From the NCBI GenBank assembly GCA_000149265.1, contig CH002827.1:116603-180602 (forward strand): 64,000 nt of DNA, given 5' to 3'. This document shows positions 1 through 10,710 of the stretch, piece by piece. How positions within the stretch are numbered: the stretch's first letter is position 1; each line of letters opens with the position of its first letter. The position numbers and the translations under genes are program-made. Below the pieces are notes generated by a model. It ran no database searches. It saw only the letters and a list, made by a program, of their open reading frames with translations, and was not told the origin of the DNA. The DNA is from Ciona savignyi (taxonomy: Eukaryota; Chordata; Ascidiacea; Phlebobranchia; Cionidae).

Positions 1-113
1 CGAAACGCCACCCCCAAAATCGTAATTATTAAAATGTTTAAAACGATCAAAAACTAAAATACCCTTTCTTTAGACGATTAGAAACTTTACGAAAAAATGT
101 TTGCGGGTCTCAG

Positions 114-3100
114 TTGAATTTGCAGAAAACCATAGACAATTTACATAGACATATACAAACAGCAATGTGGGTTGAGCTCTACACCATCCCACCTTACATG
201 ACTGCCATGTTCTCCATCAAAGAAAATCACTTCAAAGAAATTTATTCCTTGCTAAAAAGGTATATGTTGTTTACGATGTCCGAACAATGGAGTGAGTATA
301 AAAATATGTTTTTCTATATTCTCCGATATTTCAACATAAGCTTGTTGGGTTAGTGCGTTGCGTTTTAGCCGAGGGGTTTCAGATTCGAAACTAGTCACTT
401 ATAGCTTGTTGGTTGTCTCATCCTTGGCCAAGGCACATATCGGACAATATCTCGACCTGATTGAGGAACTATAGGTTTTACCAACTTGAAGGAACGTCTG
501 AATCATACCCAGACACTAAAACAGTTTCAGTAACCCGACCGTGTGTGCGAGGTGATCTGACATTTACCAGTGTGTTAACGCCCCTTGCGTTTTCCATTCA
601 CGGGGATAAACATGAATATCATATACGACATTTTAATAATATAGATAACGTCCGCAGCATCAGTATTGAAGAAATGCTTCATGTCAGTTTGAACGGCAAC
701 ATTCTTAATGCGATCGGTGGGAAACCCAATATGACGGATTCTTACTGGTTACCAAACTACCCTACCCCTTTTCCATCCGCGGATTTTTACCAGGTCTCTA
801 CTTTTTGCTATTGGTGGACTGGTATCTAACTAATAAAACATATCACGGAGATAAAGTTTTAAAACAATTTTGCATAAACACGTAAGGGATCTTTATAACC
901 AATTCGTCAATCGTCAGATTACCTTGCGCTCAGCATCGTGTCACCGATAATCCACCGGACCAGGCGATATCCGCCCACACTAATAACGACCAGGTTTAAA
1001 GCGGCAACCTTGAGCTTAAATGCGACGCATTCACCCACCGATACGTCTTTTGACCGCGTAGCTTATTTGCGCCTCCATGTTTAGATTAATCCTGGAGGTA
1101 CCCTGAAACTCGAAAAGTTTTCAATATCGCTTCTTGAAGATTTCGCTCAGATTGAGAAGCCAGCACCTCCAGAAGTTCTCAAAACAATATACAAGATCGC
1201 TCTTTTGTGGCGAAGGCTTCCAGCGGATAAGGGTGGTAGATGGAAGCGTTTAAGCGAAGGAGACATCGAGCTTTACGAAGGTTTTTAAAATACCAGTTAT
1301 GTTTTGTGGCAGTGTTATAACGTATTTTGTTGACCGGGCCAATGTTAGAATCATTGCTCCCTAAACCGTTTTTTTGTAAATTTGGTGTGTCGGTGGCTTT
1401 GATCATTCACACCATTGTACCAGAATGGTTGAAATAAACGTATGTCGCCGATGGAATAAACGTCTGTCACCTATACGTGTTATATGTGATTGAGACGTTC
1501 CTTTAATTTTATAAGATCTATTAATTTACTGGACTCGAACAATGTCCTCTGAGTTGCCTGCCCAAGAACACAATTGATTAGCTAGCGGCTAGTTTAGAAT
1601 CTACATCCCTTCCATGGCAAGACGATTTACTATCTATCCCACCAAACTATTCGGTTTGATAATATCTTTGTTGCACTTAAAATGCTTCTTTAACAAGTGT
1701 CTAGTCGGTTGGATAAATCCTCATTTGTTTAGATTCGGCTACTGGTGATACTAGCCATGGACCAAAGTGGTTAGAGGCCGCAATTCGGAACAACTTCGAT
1801 GACAAGGTACGAGGGATGTAACATGAAAATTGTGTTAAAATGTTGGCAATTTTTTAGGTTAATCATGCAAACAACCAGCCACAAATTAACTTCTGGGAAG
1901 AAATTTTCGAAACTGCTTCAAACCTACTTGAAAAGCCGTACATTGCCGACGTTTATTCCATCGGCGGGTTCTACGCTCATCTTATGCTCAAGTTAATCCA
2001 AACTGAAGCCTGCGTACTTTTGGAATACAGTGATTTGAGCATATTTGTTGGAGATCCGGAGCGACAGCTCGGTCTAAACCAGTGGTATGTTACGAAAGGG
2101 ATAAGCAGCGCTACCCTTTTTCCTGTTAAGGGCCTGAAATCCGCAGTTGAGGCTATGATGGAAATTGTTTACGAAGGGGAAGGGGGTACGCCATGTGCTC
2201 CGTATATTACGTCACTTTCTGGATTAAAAGAAGCCGGTAAAGTTGAAAATCCTTACGTTTATTCCACTATCACCTCCCCGTACTCTGAGAAATCTCACCA
2301 CGTTAAATTTCAAGAGATGATTCACGGACGTACATTGATACCAGTAGCAGAGATTCAGCCGAGCTGGTCCGAGGATGCATGTCTGGAGACGTACGATTTC
2401 TGCCCTTGTATAGCAAGCAACGAGACTACAGTTCAGCCGATGTGTATGCAGTTTTGTTACAAAGGGAAGTCGCTCGTTCTCAAGGAAAGAGATGTATGGC
2501 CAGTTCATCACGCCTATTCAGCATCAATTGCAGAAGAACCATCACCGAAAATGATCAACGCACAATATACTCGAACATCGGGCCATTTTAATTCTATTTA
2601 CACTCGGTTGCTAAAGTGTCTAGGTTAGTTTTAAATCCCGTATACACCTTTAGGCTTCCCTTACATGTTTAGTACCCTATATAGACTTACTGTAAATGTT
2701 TAAAACTATTTATGTTCCTATTTATGTTTAATATATATTGGCACCTTTAGGCTGACTAAACATATTTCATCCGTTTGGTACTTTTCATGTTTAATAAATT
2801 ATGGGCAGCGGTATTTCTATTGGCTCTGAATATATAAGTGTTTTTTACTGCCGCAACTACAAAAACTAAACTTTACAAGCTCATATATCGGTTAAATTGC
2901 TTAATATCATTTTATATTTATAGAATCGACAATGAATGGAAATCCTCAAATGATGTCGTCATGTATTGGAAACATGTATGAACTTGTGACTATCGGTAAA
3001 AAGCTTGCAAGAACGCCTTTGTTGAAAGGAAGCAACTCCCAAACAGGCCCGAACGCAACGCCACGTTGGCTTTATGTAAGAGATCCTTATAAACAAGAGG

Positions 3101-3144
3101 GATTAGACGATTTGACAGCTGTTAATGAAGAAGTTTACTGCTAA
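114..3144 (+). CDS. Ferritin-like VioB-type (iminophenyl-pyruvate dimer synthase-like) protein, 5' partial
   Basis: Six exons keep phase throughout: 114-259, 658-793, 1085-1280, 1733-1806, 1858-2623 and 2924-3144. They give 512 residues without the true N-terminus, because the first visible exon starts at an acceptor (ctcag). The protein resembles the ferritin-like family first named for VioB of violacein synthesis. Recognised blocks are VELYTIPPYM (helix 1), EEMLHVSLNGNILNAIGGKP (helix 2), VYSIGGFYAH, SIFVGDPERQ, KFQEMIHGRTLIPV, FNSIYTRLL and NGNPQMM. Possible di-metal ligands follow the usual order: Glu in helix 1, ExxH (EMLH), Glu near AMMEIVYEGEG, and ExxH (EKSHH). The substrate is unknown. 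Known relatives act in indole-alkaloid chemistry, but that role is not shown here. A SINE lies just upstream of exon 2. The family call rests on motif memory and the exon model on splice phase. Confidence 0.75.
345..635 (+). repeat. tRNA-derived SINE, near full length
   Basis: It begins with the tRNA-like head (a TTAGTGCG-type A box and ATTCGAAAC B box), then the body, and ends near the tail 'cacggggataaacatgaata'. It fills the intron between the first two exons of the ferritin-like gene and stops about 20 bases before the acceptor at 657. Confidence 0.8.
903..1070 (-). repeat. SINE fragment (same family)
   Basis: The reverse complement matches the SINE body, head side at the right. 'atcgtcagattaccttgcgc' corresponds to the 'gcgaggtgatctgacgat' block. 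It is diverged and lies in the intron before the exon starting at 1085. Confidence 0.6.
1495..1665 (-). repeat. SINE fragment (same family)
   Basis: It holds the complement of the 'ggcaaggcac...ggacattgcc...cagtggattaa' block, followed by a decayed tRNA-like head. It lies in the intron between the exons at 1085 and 1733. Confidence 0.6.
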
Positions 3145-5611
3145 TTTATGCGAACATTTGCACCTAGGGAATTTCTAATTCGCCCTGCACCATATAGTTT
3201 CATTTCTCTCTGCTCCTTTATATTTATTATGAATGGTACGTACGCCCATCGGCGTTGTATTTTTTTATGGAAAATTATAAACAGAGTTTATTAGTTATTT
3301 TTGAATGTTCACTATAGACTAGTGTGCAATGCCCCAATTCGCTCTAACGAATATAACAAACCTAAAAGAAAGGGTAGAAACTGCGAGAAAAATAGGGGTT
3401 TGGGACAATCTTTTGGACAAGTTTATGAATATATCTACAATTTACTTAACATTAACGTAACTCAGGAATATATCCGTTATTGTTTATACAAATGATACAG
3501 ATGTGTGATCGCGTTTAAATGGAAGTGAACTTTATTGCCTAAATCCCAAGTGATCGGTTGCTCAATATACACCTATATATCTACAATACACTTTAGTTTT
3601 GCTGTGTATTTTATTTCCGCTTTGTGGTCTTTATAATCTATGGAGTTTAACAGAGACGTTTCTGTTTCTAGATAGGCTCGTTTAAATGAAGGTTTAAGTA
3701 AATTACGTTTCAAACCGAGAATCTTTATAAATGTGAGGCTCTATGTCTGTTAAAATTTAACGTGTCATTTGCAAAGTACTGTTCGATGCTGAGATAATTA
3801 GCAACTTTAAAACTTACGAGTCAAGATTTTAAACGCATTTATCGTAACGTAATTGACATGTTAATCGGTTTAAAGCAAAATCCCAAATGAAATTTTTAAC
3901 AGATTAACTTTGTACGATCATATTATATCCTTAACCGAAAGAGAACCTCTATGTTAAAATCGGAAAAAATGTATAACGATTTTACATCTCTGAACTCGGA
4001 CAGTTGACGATTTTTATTGAATCCAAAGTATCCACTATCACAAACGTTATTAAAATATCTTCGGCCGGGCATCAAGTATATTTCCTAAGTATATCGCTAC
4101 TTAATGTAGCGTAGGTGGTAACAATAGTCTAGAGCAGTGGTTCTCAAATGGTGCGCCGCGGCGCAAGCACTGGTGTGCCACAGGGGTTAGCTTATAGGTG
4201 CGCTACACTACATTTCGTAAATTTACGACAGAGTGTGCATAGATCATAAACTACTAAATGGTAAGTGTCTAGTTCGTTCTTTTCCATTATAAAGTTAGTT
4301 CTACATTAACTTTCAAAAGCAAGAGCGTTCAAGAAACATTTATTTCGTTATGTGGGAAATTCGGTAATGAAATTATTTAAATTAAACTTTTAATTTTCCA
4401 TACTTTTTCTAAATTGTTTGAGTACTTAGCATATTGATCGAGAACCACTGGTCTGGAGTCTTTAGCTAAAGCTTTAATAAATAGTGCAATAAACCATTAT
4501 AGAATATGCGACAACAATTTAAAAGGACTGAAAATAAAGGAATAAATTCCTGCAGTTTTCCAATAGTTTAAATTAAAAATGCTTATTAATACAAGTGCAC
4601 CTCAAATTCTGGGAGACTCTAAACAAAAAATAGATTTAAAACCTAGCATGGTAAAAATGCTTACAAATACAATTTTGATATTTTTACCTATGTAAGTATC
4701 AATGATGCGTTTATGCGGGAAAGGGCGATTGGAGCCACGATGATTTTGTACAATATTTAAATATACGGTTCTGAGTTTGTTTAAAAGGAAGGGGATTGTA
4801 TTGAAAGTATTAAGTAATAATTTTAAATTTGCTTTATTTGAGTAAGACTGTAAAGTTTTATCTCATGAATGGGACGAAAAAATGTTCTCCCATGGGGGCA
4901 ATTGTTAGGTTTTTTCCGCGCCCGCCTTTTAAGGTATAGGAACAATTACAATGCGTTGTAAATGATTGAGACTTCACGTTCAGAATATTAGCCTAAGTAA
5001 TTTCTTCAGTCAAATAAACTCGTTTCTCATGCAGGATCGAATCGAGTTATTTTGACATTCAAACTCGAGTCAGGTTAAAGTCAAGCCATATTAACGTTTC
5101 GGCTCGAGTGAAGTCGAGTCATAACAACCAACCTCACGTGAAATAAAATAACGGAACCGGTTACTCGTAACCAATTTAATCAGATCTTTGTTTTCAAATA
5201 AACATTTGATTAAACCACTGTTTACAAAAAGTCTGCCTAAATACAGCAAATGCAGCAGTAAGGAAAGGTTTAATTGTGTAGTAAAGGACTAAAGGTACAA
5301 ATCTTTATCATTTGGCAAGATCAAGTACCTTGTAATCAAAACGAGGTAAAGATAGCACGAGGTGGTCCTACCTATGAAAGATAATGAGAGAAATCGTGTT
5401 TTATGTCTTGATATCAATGTACTAGGGGCCATACACCTTATATCAGTCTGCTACTCATGTACATACGGATCCGCACCATGTCGGTTAATGATTAAACTCA
5501 AATCTCTGATATGGCCTGTATTTTCATTTCCAATATCACCCAGTTGTAAAACCAACCGAAGCAATATTCATTTTAGTTAACAGTTTATTGCAGCCAAGGA
5601 TTCACAAGAAT
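3145..5611. other. Intergenic, no gene seen
   Basis: This is AT-rich sequence between the ferritin-like gene and the stress-protein gene. Apart from the DNA transposon relic at 4135-4450 it contains only short open frames without family signatures. Around 5020-5130 there is a cluster of related 'actcgagt/gtcgagtc' words of unknown meaning. Confidence 0.6.
4135..4450. mobile_element. Non-autonomous hAT-type DNA transposon (MITE), 316 bp
   Basis: The ends are inverted repeats: CAGTGGTTCTCAAA at the left and its near complement, 'tcgagaaccactg', at the right. They are flanked by 8-bp direct repeats, gtctagag (4127-4134) and gtctggag (4451-4458), which differ at one base. An 8-bp target duplication and CAGTGGTTCTCA ends are typical of hAT elements. 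There is no transposase frame inside, so the element would depend on a partner elsewhere. The inner left part is GC-rich (tggtgcgccgcggcgc) and the right part AT-rich. The one mismatch in the duplication suggests a moderately old insertion. Confidence 0.8.
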
Positions 5612-6621
5612 ATGAAAGTGGTTATTTGCGTTGATGAAAGCGGCACAGCTGAGTCGGCATTCCATTGTACGTAGTATTCCTATTGACCTATGCGGGCTAG
5701 AAAGCTTCCGTTGGCAAACTAACATTTTGATTTAGGGGAAAATATTTATGTTTTATTCCTGTGAGTGGAGAAACTCAGGGAAGTAATAATCAGTTTACCT
5801 CCCGCCCTCCATCGGGTTACCGGAGCTGTTGCATTTAACTTTGCATACCACAAAAAATAGTTTGGAGCTTAGCATTTTTGTCTTTTTTATGGTAAAGCCA
5901 CCTCAGTATTAAAAAAAATCAACATAGAATTTTAAAATACAGTAGTACAAGTAGCAATGCCTTCCTGACTTTTGAATAATATGTGTTCTCGGTTTATTTA
6001 TTCAGGGTATTTTGGCACCATACATAAGCCAGGCAATGCGGTCACGGTGGTCCACGTTGCAGACCAGCCAACAATCCCCAATCTGGTTTGCTACGGTAAA
6101 TATAAGAATGCTTATATAACCTGTATTAGGCCCTACGATAAAATAGCAATACACTGGTAAAGTATTTTGTTAAAAAATATTAATAATCCGTTTTAATTAT
6201 TTGTGTTTTACTGCATATAAAAGAACTCGTTTTGCTTTGTGTAGAAAAGGCAGTTTTTCCTATGGAAGAGTTCGAAAGAAGACTGGAGAAGTGTAAGAAG
6301 AAAATGGCGGATGTAGAATCGAAATTTGCGGAGTTGGCCCGTCAAAAGCAGGTGTGGCGGGTAATCCGTATCGGTGCAAAGAATGCTCACGATTTTACAT
6401 TGAACTATAAACCCTTTCAGGAAGAATGTAAGTTCAAAGTGCAGCTGAGCGACGGAGAAACAGCAGGGGAGGCGATCATTGACCTAACCAAGCGCCATGG
6501 CGTAGATTTGGTTGTCATAGGAACGCGTGGCCAAGGAGTAGTCAGGCGCACGATTCTTGGATCTGTTAGTGACTACGTTGTTCATCATGCTCAAGTTCCT
6601 GTACTTGTCTATAGGGGTTAA
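5612..6621 (+). CDS. Universal stress protein (UspA family)
   Basis: Exons are 5612-5666, 6006-6095, 6245-6351 and 6421-6621, all in phase. The protein starts MKVVICVDESGTAESAFHWY, the usual USP first strand and helix, followed by AVTVVHV. The C-terminal half carries the ATP-binding signature G-2X-G-9X-G(S) (GTRGQGVVRRTILGS), then SDYVVHHAQVPVLVYRG. Proteins of this family bind ATP and act in stress responses; the animal role is poorly known. The 69-base piece 6352-6420 starts with GT, ends with tttcag and is open in frame, so it is either a tiny intron (preferred, since USPs lack this insert) or retained coding sequence. The start is the only ATG that begins the conserved strand. Confidence 0.88.
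5745..5835 (-). repeat. SINE tail fragment
   Basis: This is the complement of the SINE 3' half: 'ttttattcctgtgagtgg' and 'cgggttaccggagctgttgc' match. It lies in the first intron of the stress-protein gene. Confidence 0.55.
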
Positions 6622-8508
6622 TAATACAGTGTATTTACATGTTATTTTCAAAGTGAATTACACATTATTTCCAAATCTTTTTATCAAATATTTCATATTT
6701 GCAATTTGAACTTCAACAACTCACAGTATATAAAGCTGCTTTATTTGTTTCGTACATCGTAGTTGTATAGGTTCTGTGGCTATCTTAGTATTGCTTCCAT
6801 GCTCACCATCAATCATAAAGTTGTTACGTCGTGTACTGCATGTTGTGTTGTGCTCTGACTGCAGTCCTATGACGGTGAGGTCTAATGATACCGGCTCGCT
6901 TGAATGTCCCATTTGTCAGGAAGTGGTATGCGGTAAAACGGTTATTGCCTTCGGGATTGGAGCCACACGCTTAAGCAGAAACATTGCCACGAAACAAAAA
7001 AAACAGTTCGGTGATGGCTGTGTTTTACTAGCTGTAGCAGTGATTCCAGTGTTATGCACACAAGTAGCCTATTAGCTTACAAAACGTGCGGAATGTTTAA
7101 TGAAAGATCAAAATATGCCAGATTTCTGATTTGATGAATTAAATTTAGTGAGACGGGCAATATTAAAGGATGCAGTACCATAAACCGGCATAAAGGCAGC
7201 TAGAAGAGGCATATCAGATTACACACAATTTGTTTAAGCACTGAATAGGCCGTAGTGTAACATATGGAAATGTTTCGATACATTTTTAATTCATTCGCGA
7301 TGCGCCCAATACTAACTTGTGTAAACAGTTTTATTTTAATGACACTAAACCGTGTATATCTTGACAAAGTATGGCTGGAATTTTAGTTTTTCATTTTAGA
7401 CTGTGACTTGAAAGTACTATACTTACAAGCTAAACAGTAGACATAGGTGTGGATATGTTAAATAATCACGAAGGAAGATAAATGTTTTATTTCAACAGTT
7501 GCACTGTGGCGCCTCTTCTGTCGAAAGGGCGGAAGTCACGACAAGATGACTTACTCGTTATATTACATTATGAGATCACAATAGGCGTATCCGCCCAGGC
7601 CTGCGCCGCTATACTTTGTGAAGGGACCAACAATCAGTGTAGGCTGGCATGAAGTAGAACGTTGTGTAGGCGATCTGGGTAATTAATTAGCAGGCGGCAT
7701 ATTAAATTGGCATAGATGCATTGATTTTAAGCGGTGTATGCGTTATCTAAATCAGTATTCACTGCTGGTAAAACTGTATCATATTAACATAGCCTATAGC
7801 TGTCCTAACGTTTTTCCATAGCCTACTATTGAATTTAGTTTACGAAAGGCTAAACTAAGGCAAACAAAAGTTTACCAAAGTAAAGTGTTTTTCGAAGCAT
7901 TGACGCAATTAAATCTGCCTGATCGTTTAATGTTATAAAACACGAGTTCTATCACTATAACACAGGCCATATAGGACAGCATTTGGTCTTTGGAATATCG
8001 CTGTTTTACCAGTCCCAGTTTCTACAATCATATACTAACATAAGTGTTATAGGCGTAGAGTAGTTTATTTACACCGAATGTGCTGGTTAAATGAGTTTCA
8101 TAGCTTAATCGTCCCATATATGCAGGTAGTGTATATTTATTTACTTATTTTAGCCTAGTGTATTTAAAACTGCTATTTTGCCGCAATATTATTTTAAACC
8201 TGTTTATTTAAAACTCATCTTAATTAGCAGTCCTGCAATTGATTTACGTCCATTATAGCTGAGTGGCTGTAAGTAGTATGCCAGTCTTGTAATGGACTTA
8301 TGATCCTTTCTATAACCAGGGTTTTTTGTTGCAATTATTGACTGTCGCATTCTCCATTTGGTATCTGCAGGTTTCGTGTTTGCTGAAATTTAGGAACAGA
8401 ATGAATGACATTGCATTAACACCCTTGGTTCTTGAACGAGTTGTTCAACAACCGATATGTTAAGAATTTAAGATTAAAAAAGAAACTTTGGATTACATTG
8501 AAAAAATC
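6622..8508. other. Intergenic between stress-protein gene and Gq, no gene seen
   Basis: Short frames here (for example around 6776-7075) show no domain and no good exon borders. The right end should contain the promoter or 5' UTR for the upstream first exon of the Gq gene. No clear TATA box was found. Confidence 0.5.
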
Positions 8509-8632
8509 ATGGCCTTTACATGTTTTTTGTCCGCCGAGGAGCGCGAGCAAAGGTTGGTAAACCAAAGAATCGAAAAGAATATTCGAGATCGCGCCAAGGA
8601 CAACAAAAGAGAAATGAAACTTTTACTACTAG
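8509..8632 (+). CDS. Alternative first coding exon of the Gq alpha gene
   Basis: The frame opens at ATG 8509, with an in-frame TAA upstream at 8461, and reads MAFTCFLSAEEREQR, continuing to KREMKLLLL-G. It stops at a perfect donor (ag|gtaaga) in phase 1, exactly the boundary and phase used by Galpha first exons before the P-loop exon. The next compatible acceptor is the Gq exon at 13294. The N-terminal helix (RIEKN) looks more Gi-like than the normal Gq first exon, but there is no Gly2 for myristoylation. Cys5 could be palmitoylated. Joined to the common exons it would give 357 residues. It could instead be a stranded exon of a lost paralogue; the kept reading frame and donor argue against that. 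Confidence 0.75.
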
Positions 8633-8837
8633 GTAAGATTTTTAATACAATAGGGTCTACCTCTTGATTTAACTTCACTTAGCCATTATAGTTTTTATTT
8701 GTGTTAAATGAAGTTTTATACTGCTCACCGAAAATACAAGCATTTTATATAGCGCCTTGGGAGCTCACTACAGGTTATCGAGACTCTTCTAAAAAGTTTA
8801 AAATGGCTACTTTTGAGATGCTGTTTTTATTTCTTAG

Positions 8838-9105
8838 ATAGGTCGGTTAGCTCGTATGTCTGTGCGTGGAACCGTCATAGCTAAAAGGTTGTGGAATCGA
8901 AACCAGTCGCTAGCTATAGTCAGTTTTGTGTTGTATCCTTAGGTTATGTACTGAGCGGGCGTTTCTTGAACCCTATGCATTAATAGGTTAAAGAAAACAC
9001 TAGCAATATATGCAGCAATATAACCCGCTGCAAAAGCTCCAAAACGTGGAGGGGACGGGATAATCTGTAGATTACTCGAGTTATAATAGGATGGTTTGTT
9101 GGTCA
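8838..9105 (+). repeat. SINE copy, diverged
   Basis: The tRNA-like head (gtcggttagctcgta; 'ggaatcgaaaccagtcgcta') and body words are recognisable. It lies between the two alternative first exons of the Gq gene. Confidence 0.65.
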
Positions 9106-10474
9106 CATCCTTGCGGATGGAGACTTCTCATTAAAATGACATATCAACGATTACTATCTGATAACTTGTGCTTTTAATCCAGTTAATTGTCATCCGTTGT
9201 CCAGCCAGGAAAATAAGCACGATCCGTTCGTTTTTAAAAGTTTGATTTTACAACTCCGAAAGATATATATACATATATACTTGGGGCTATACCTGATTTT
9301 ATTATAGCGCTAATAAAGTTCAGCACCAGCTAGATTGATTAGAGATGTGGTATTGCATAAAGTTTTTGGTTCTTTGGTATATCCAACGTGCAATAATAGA
9401 AGCACGAGTTTACCGTCATTTATGTTAAAGTGCCTCTTCCAGCTAGCAAATTTTGGTGAGTGGTAAGTTGAACCAATTATCTTTAAAATTGTCCCGGTAT
9501 GTTCCAACAATCTATTGGAGCCGACGTGAGCCAATAGCACGACAAAGTTATTTTCGTGTTGTCGCTCACGATCGTTAGGTGCCGACGTTAGCCCAGTATC
9601 GTCGATTTTTTCCTTACATTGGTTTAAATGCATTCAAAAGCACGAATATATTGTTGCTAAAAAATAACACATGTTACATGGCCAGCTGCATTAGAATTAA
9701 GGTAGGAAATCTTGATTTAAAGGAACTGAAAAAATGAGAGCGGGAAATCAGTGTTTTTGGTAGTCTTGTGGAGCCAAGGATAAGCATAATTAGCCTTACA
9801 TTCTGTTAGGTCTAAGTTAGACGATTTTTCTTTTTTATTTAACGAAAAATATTTTTAAAAATGGCTTGTCAACACAACTGTTAAAAAAATTATTTATATA
9901 TATGTAAGTTCACTTCAGGTAAATTCGGCAATGAGCGTTTAGCAAATCTCGACGAATAGACAGTTGGCCGACAGTCAGCCAACCCACGGTATATATATGT
10001 TAGAACCCTTCTACGCCCCTGGTTACAAAACCAAGATTGTAATTTATAACCTACAAAATTTTATATATAATAGTTTTTAAAGTTTTGCTTCTATAAGCAG
10101 AAACTGATTGTCTTCTCTTGTAGCCATATCTTATACCTTCTTTACCGTGATCTTTTTTTCGAGGCTTGGTGTAATAATTTTGATATATAAGCACTTCTAG
10201 TTGTTTTACCTAAGTTTAGCGGGCACGTCTAAATACCTAAAGTATATACATGATTGAATTTTATGCGTATTTTTAACGATTGTCGCTGTGTCGTCTTTTT
10301 TCTGTTTTCCAATATTTTTAAAGGTCCTGTGTTTTCATTGTGAAAACCAATTATTAACATAAAACTCTATGCTTAGCGCGTCAACTTTTCTCCCAAAGCC
10401 AGTCTCTTATCGCCGTATTGGTCGCGCTTCACTGCACACCGTTTTATATGACTTTAGTTTTCCGACCAGATAGC

Positions 10475-10710
10475 TTTTTGGGTTGGATCGTCGCCTTTCA
10501 GCAGAGAGGTTGTTAATTTAAAACTGGTCGTTAACTAGTTGTAGCTTACTTGGGAAAGGTACTTATCGGGTATCGCCTGGACCCATTGGATTAATGGATT
10601 GAACTAAAACTGAAATAAAGTTTGAATAAATAACATACTACAGCAGCTCCAGTAACCCAACGTTTGGCGGGACGTAATCTGACGATTACTCGTGTAATTA
10701 CTCTCCCTTG
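10475..10710 (+). repeat. SINE copy
   Basis: Matching blocks are 'cgcctttcagca', 'aaaactggtcgtta', 'cgcctggacccattggatta', 'gcagctccagtaacccaacg' and 'taatctgacgattactcgtg'. It lies in the first intron of the long Gq transcript. Confidence 0.75.

Noticed and set aside
3301-3495. 64-codon plus-strand frame
   Set aside because: No domain, no splice context, composition like its non-coding surroundings.
6776-7075. 99-codon frame with a CPIC..VVC motif that hints at a zinc finger
   Set aside because: Too few metal ligands and no neighbouring exon; the rest of the frame is not protein-like.
9310-9633. 107-codon minus-strand frame with VVLLAHVGSNRLL, faintly like SGNH-hydrolase parts of LINE ORFs
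   Set aside because: Similarity is too weak, with no catalytic set and no reverse-transcriptase sequence nearby.
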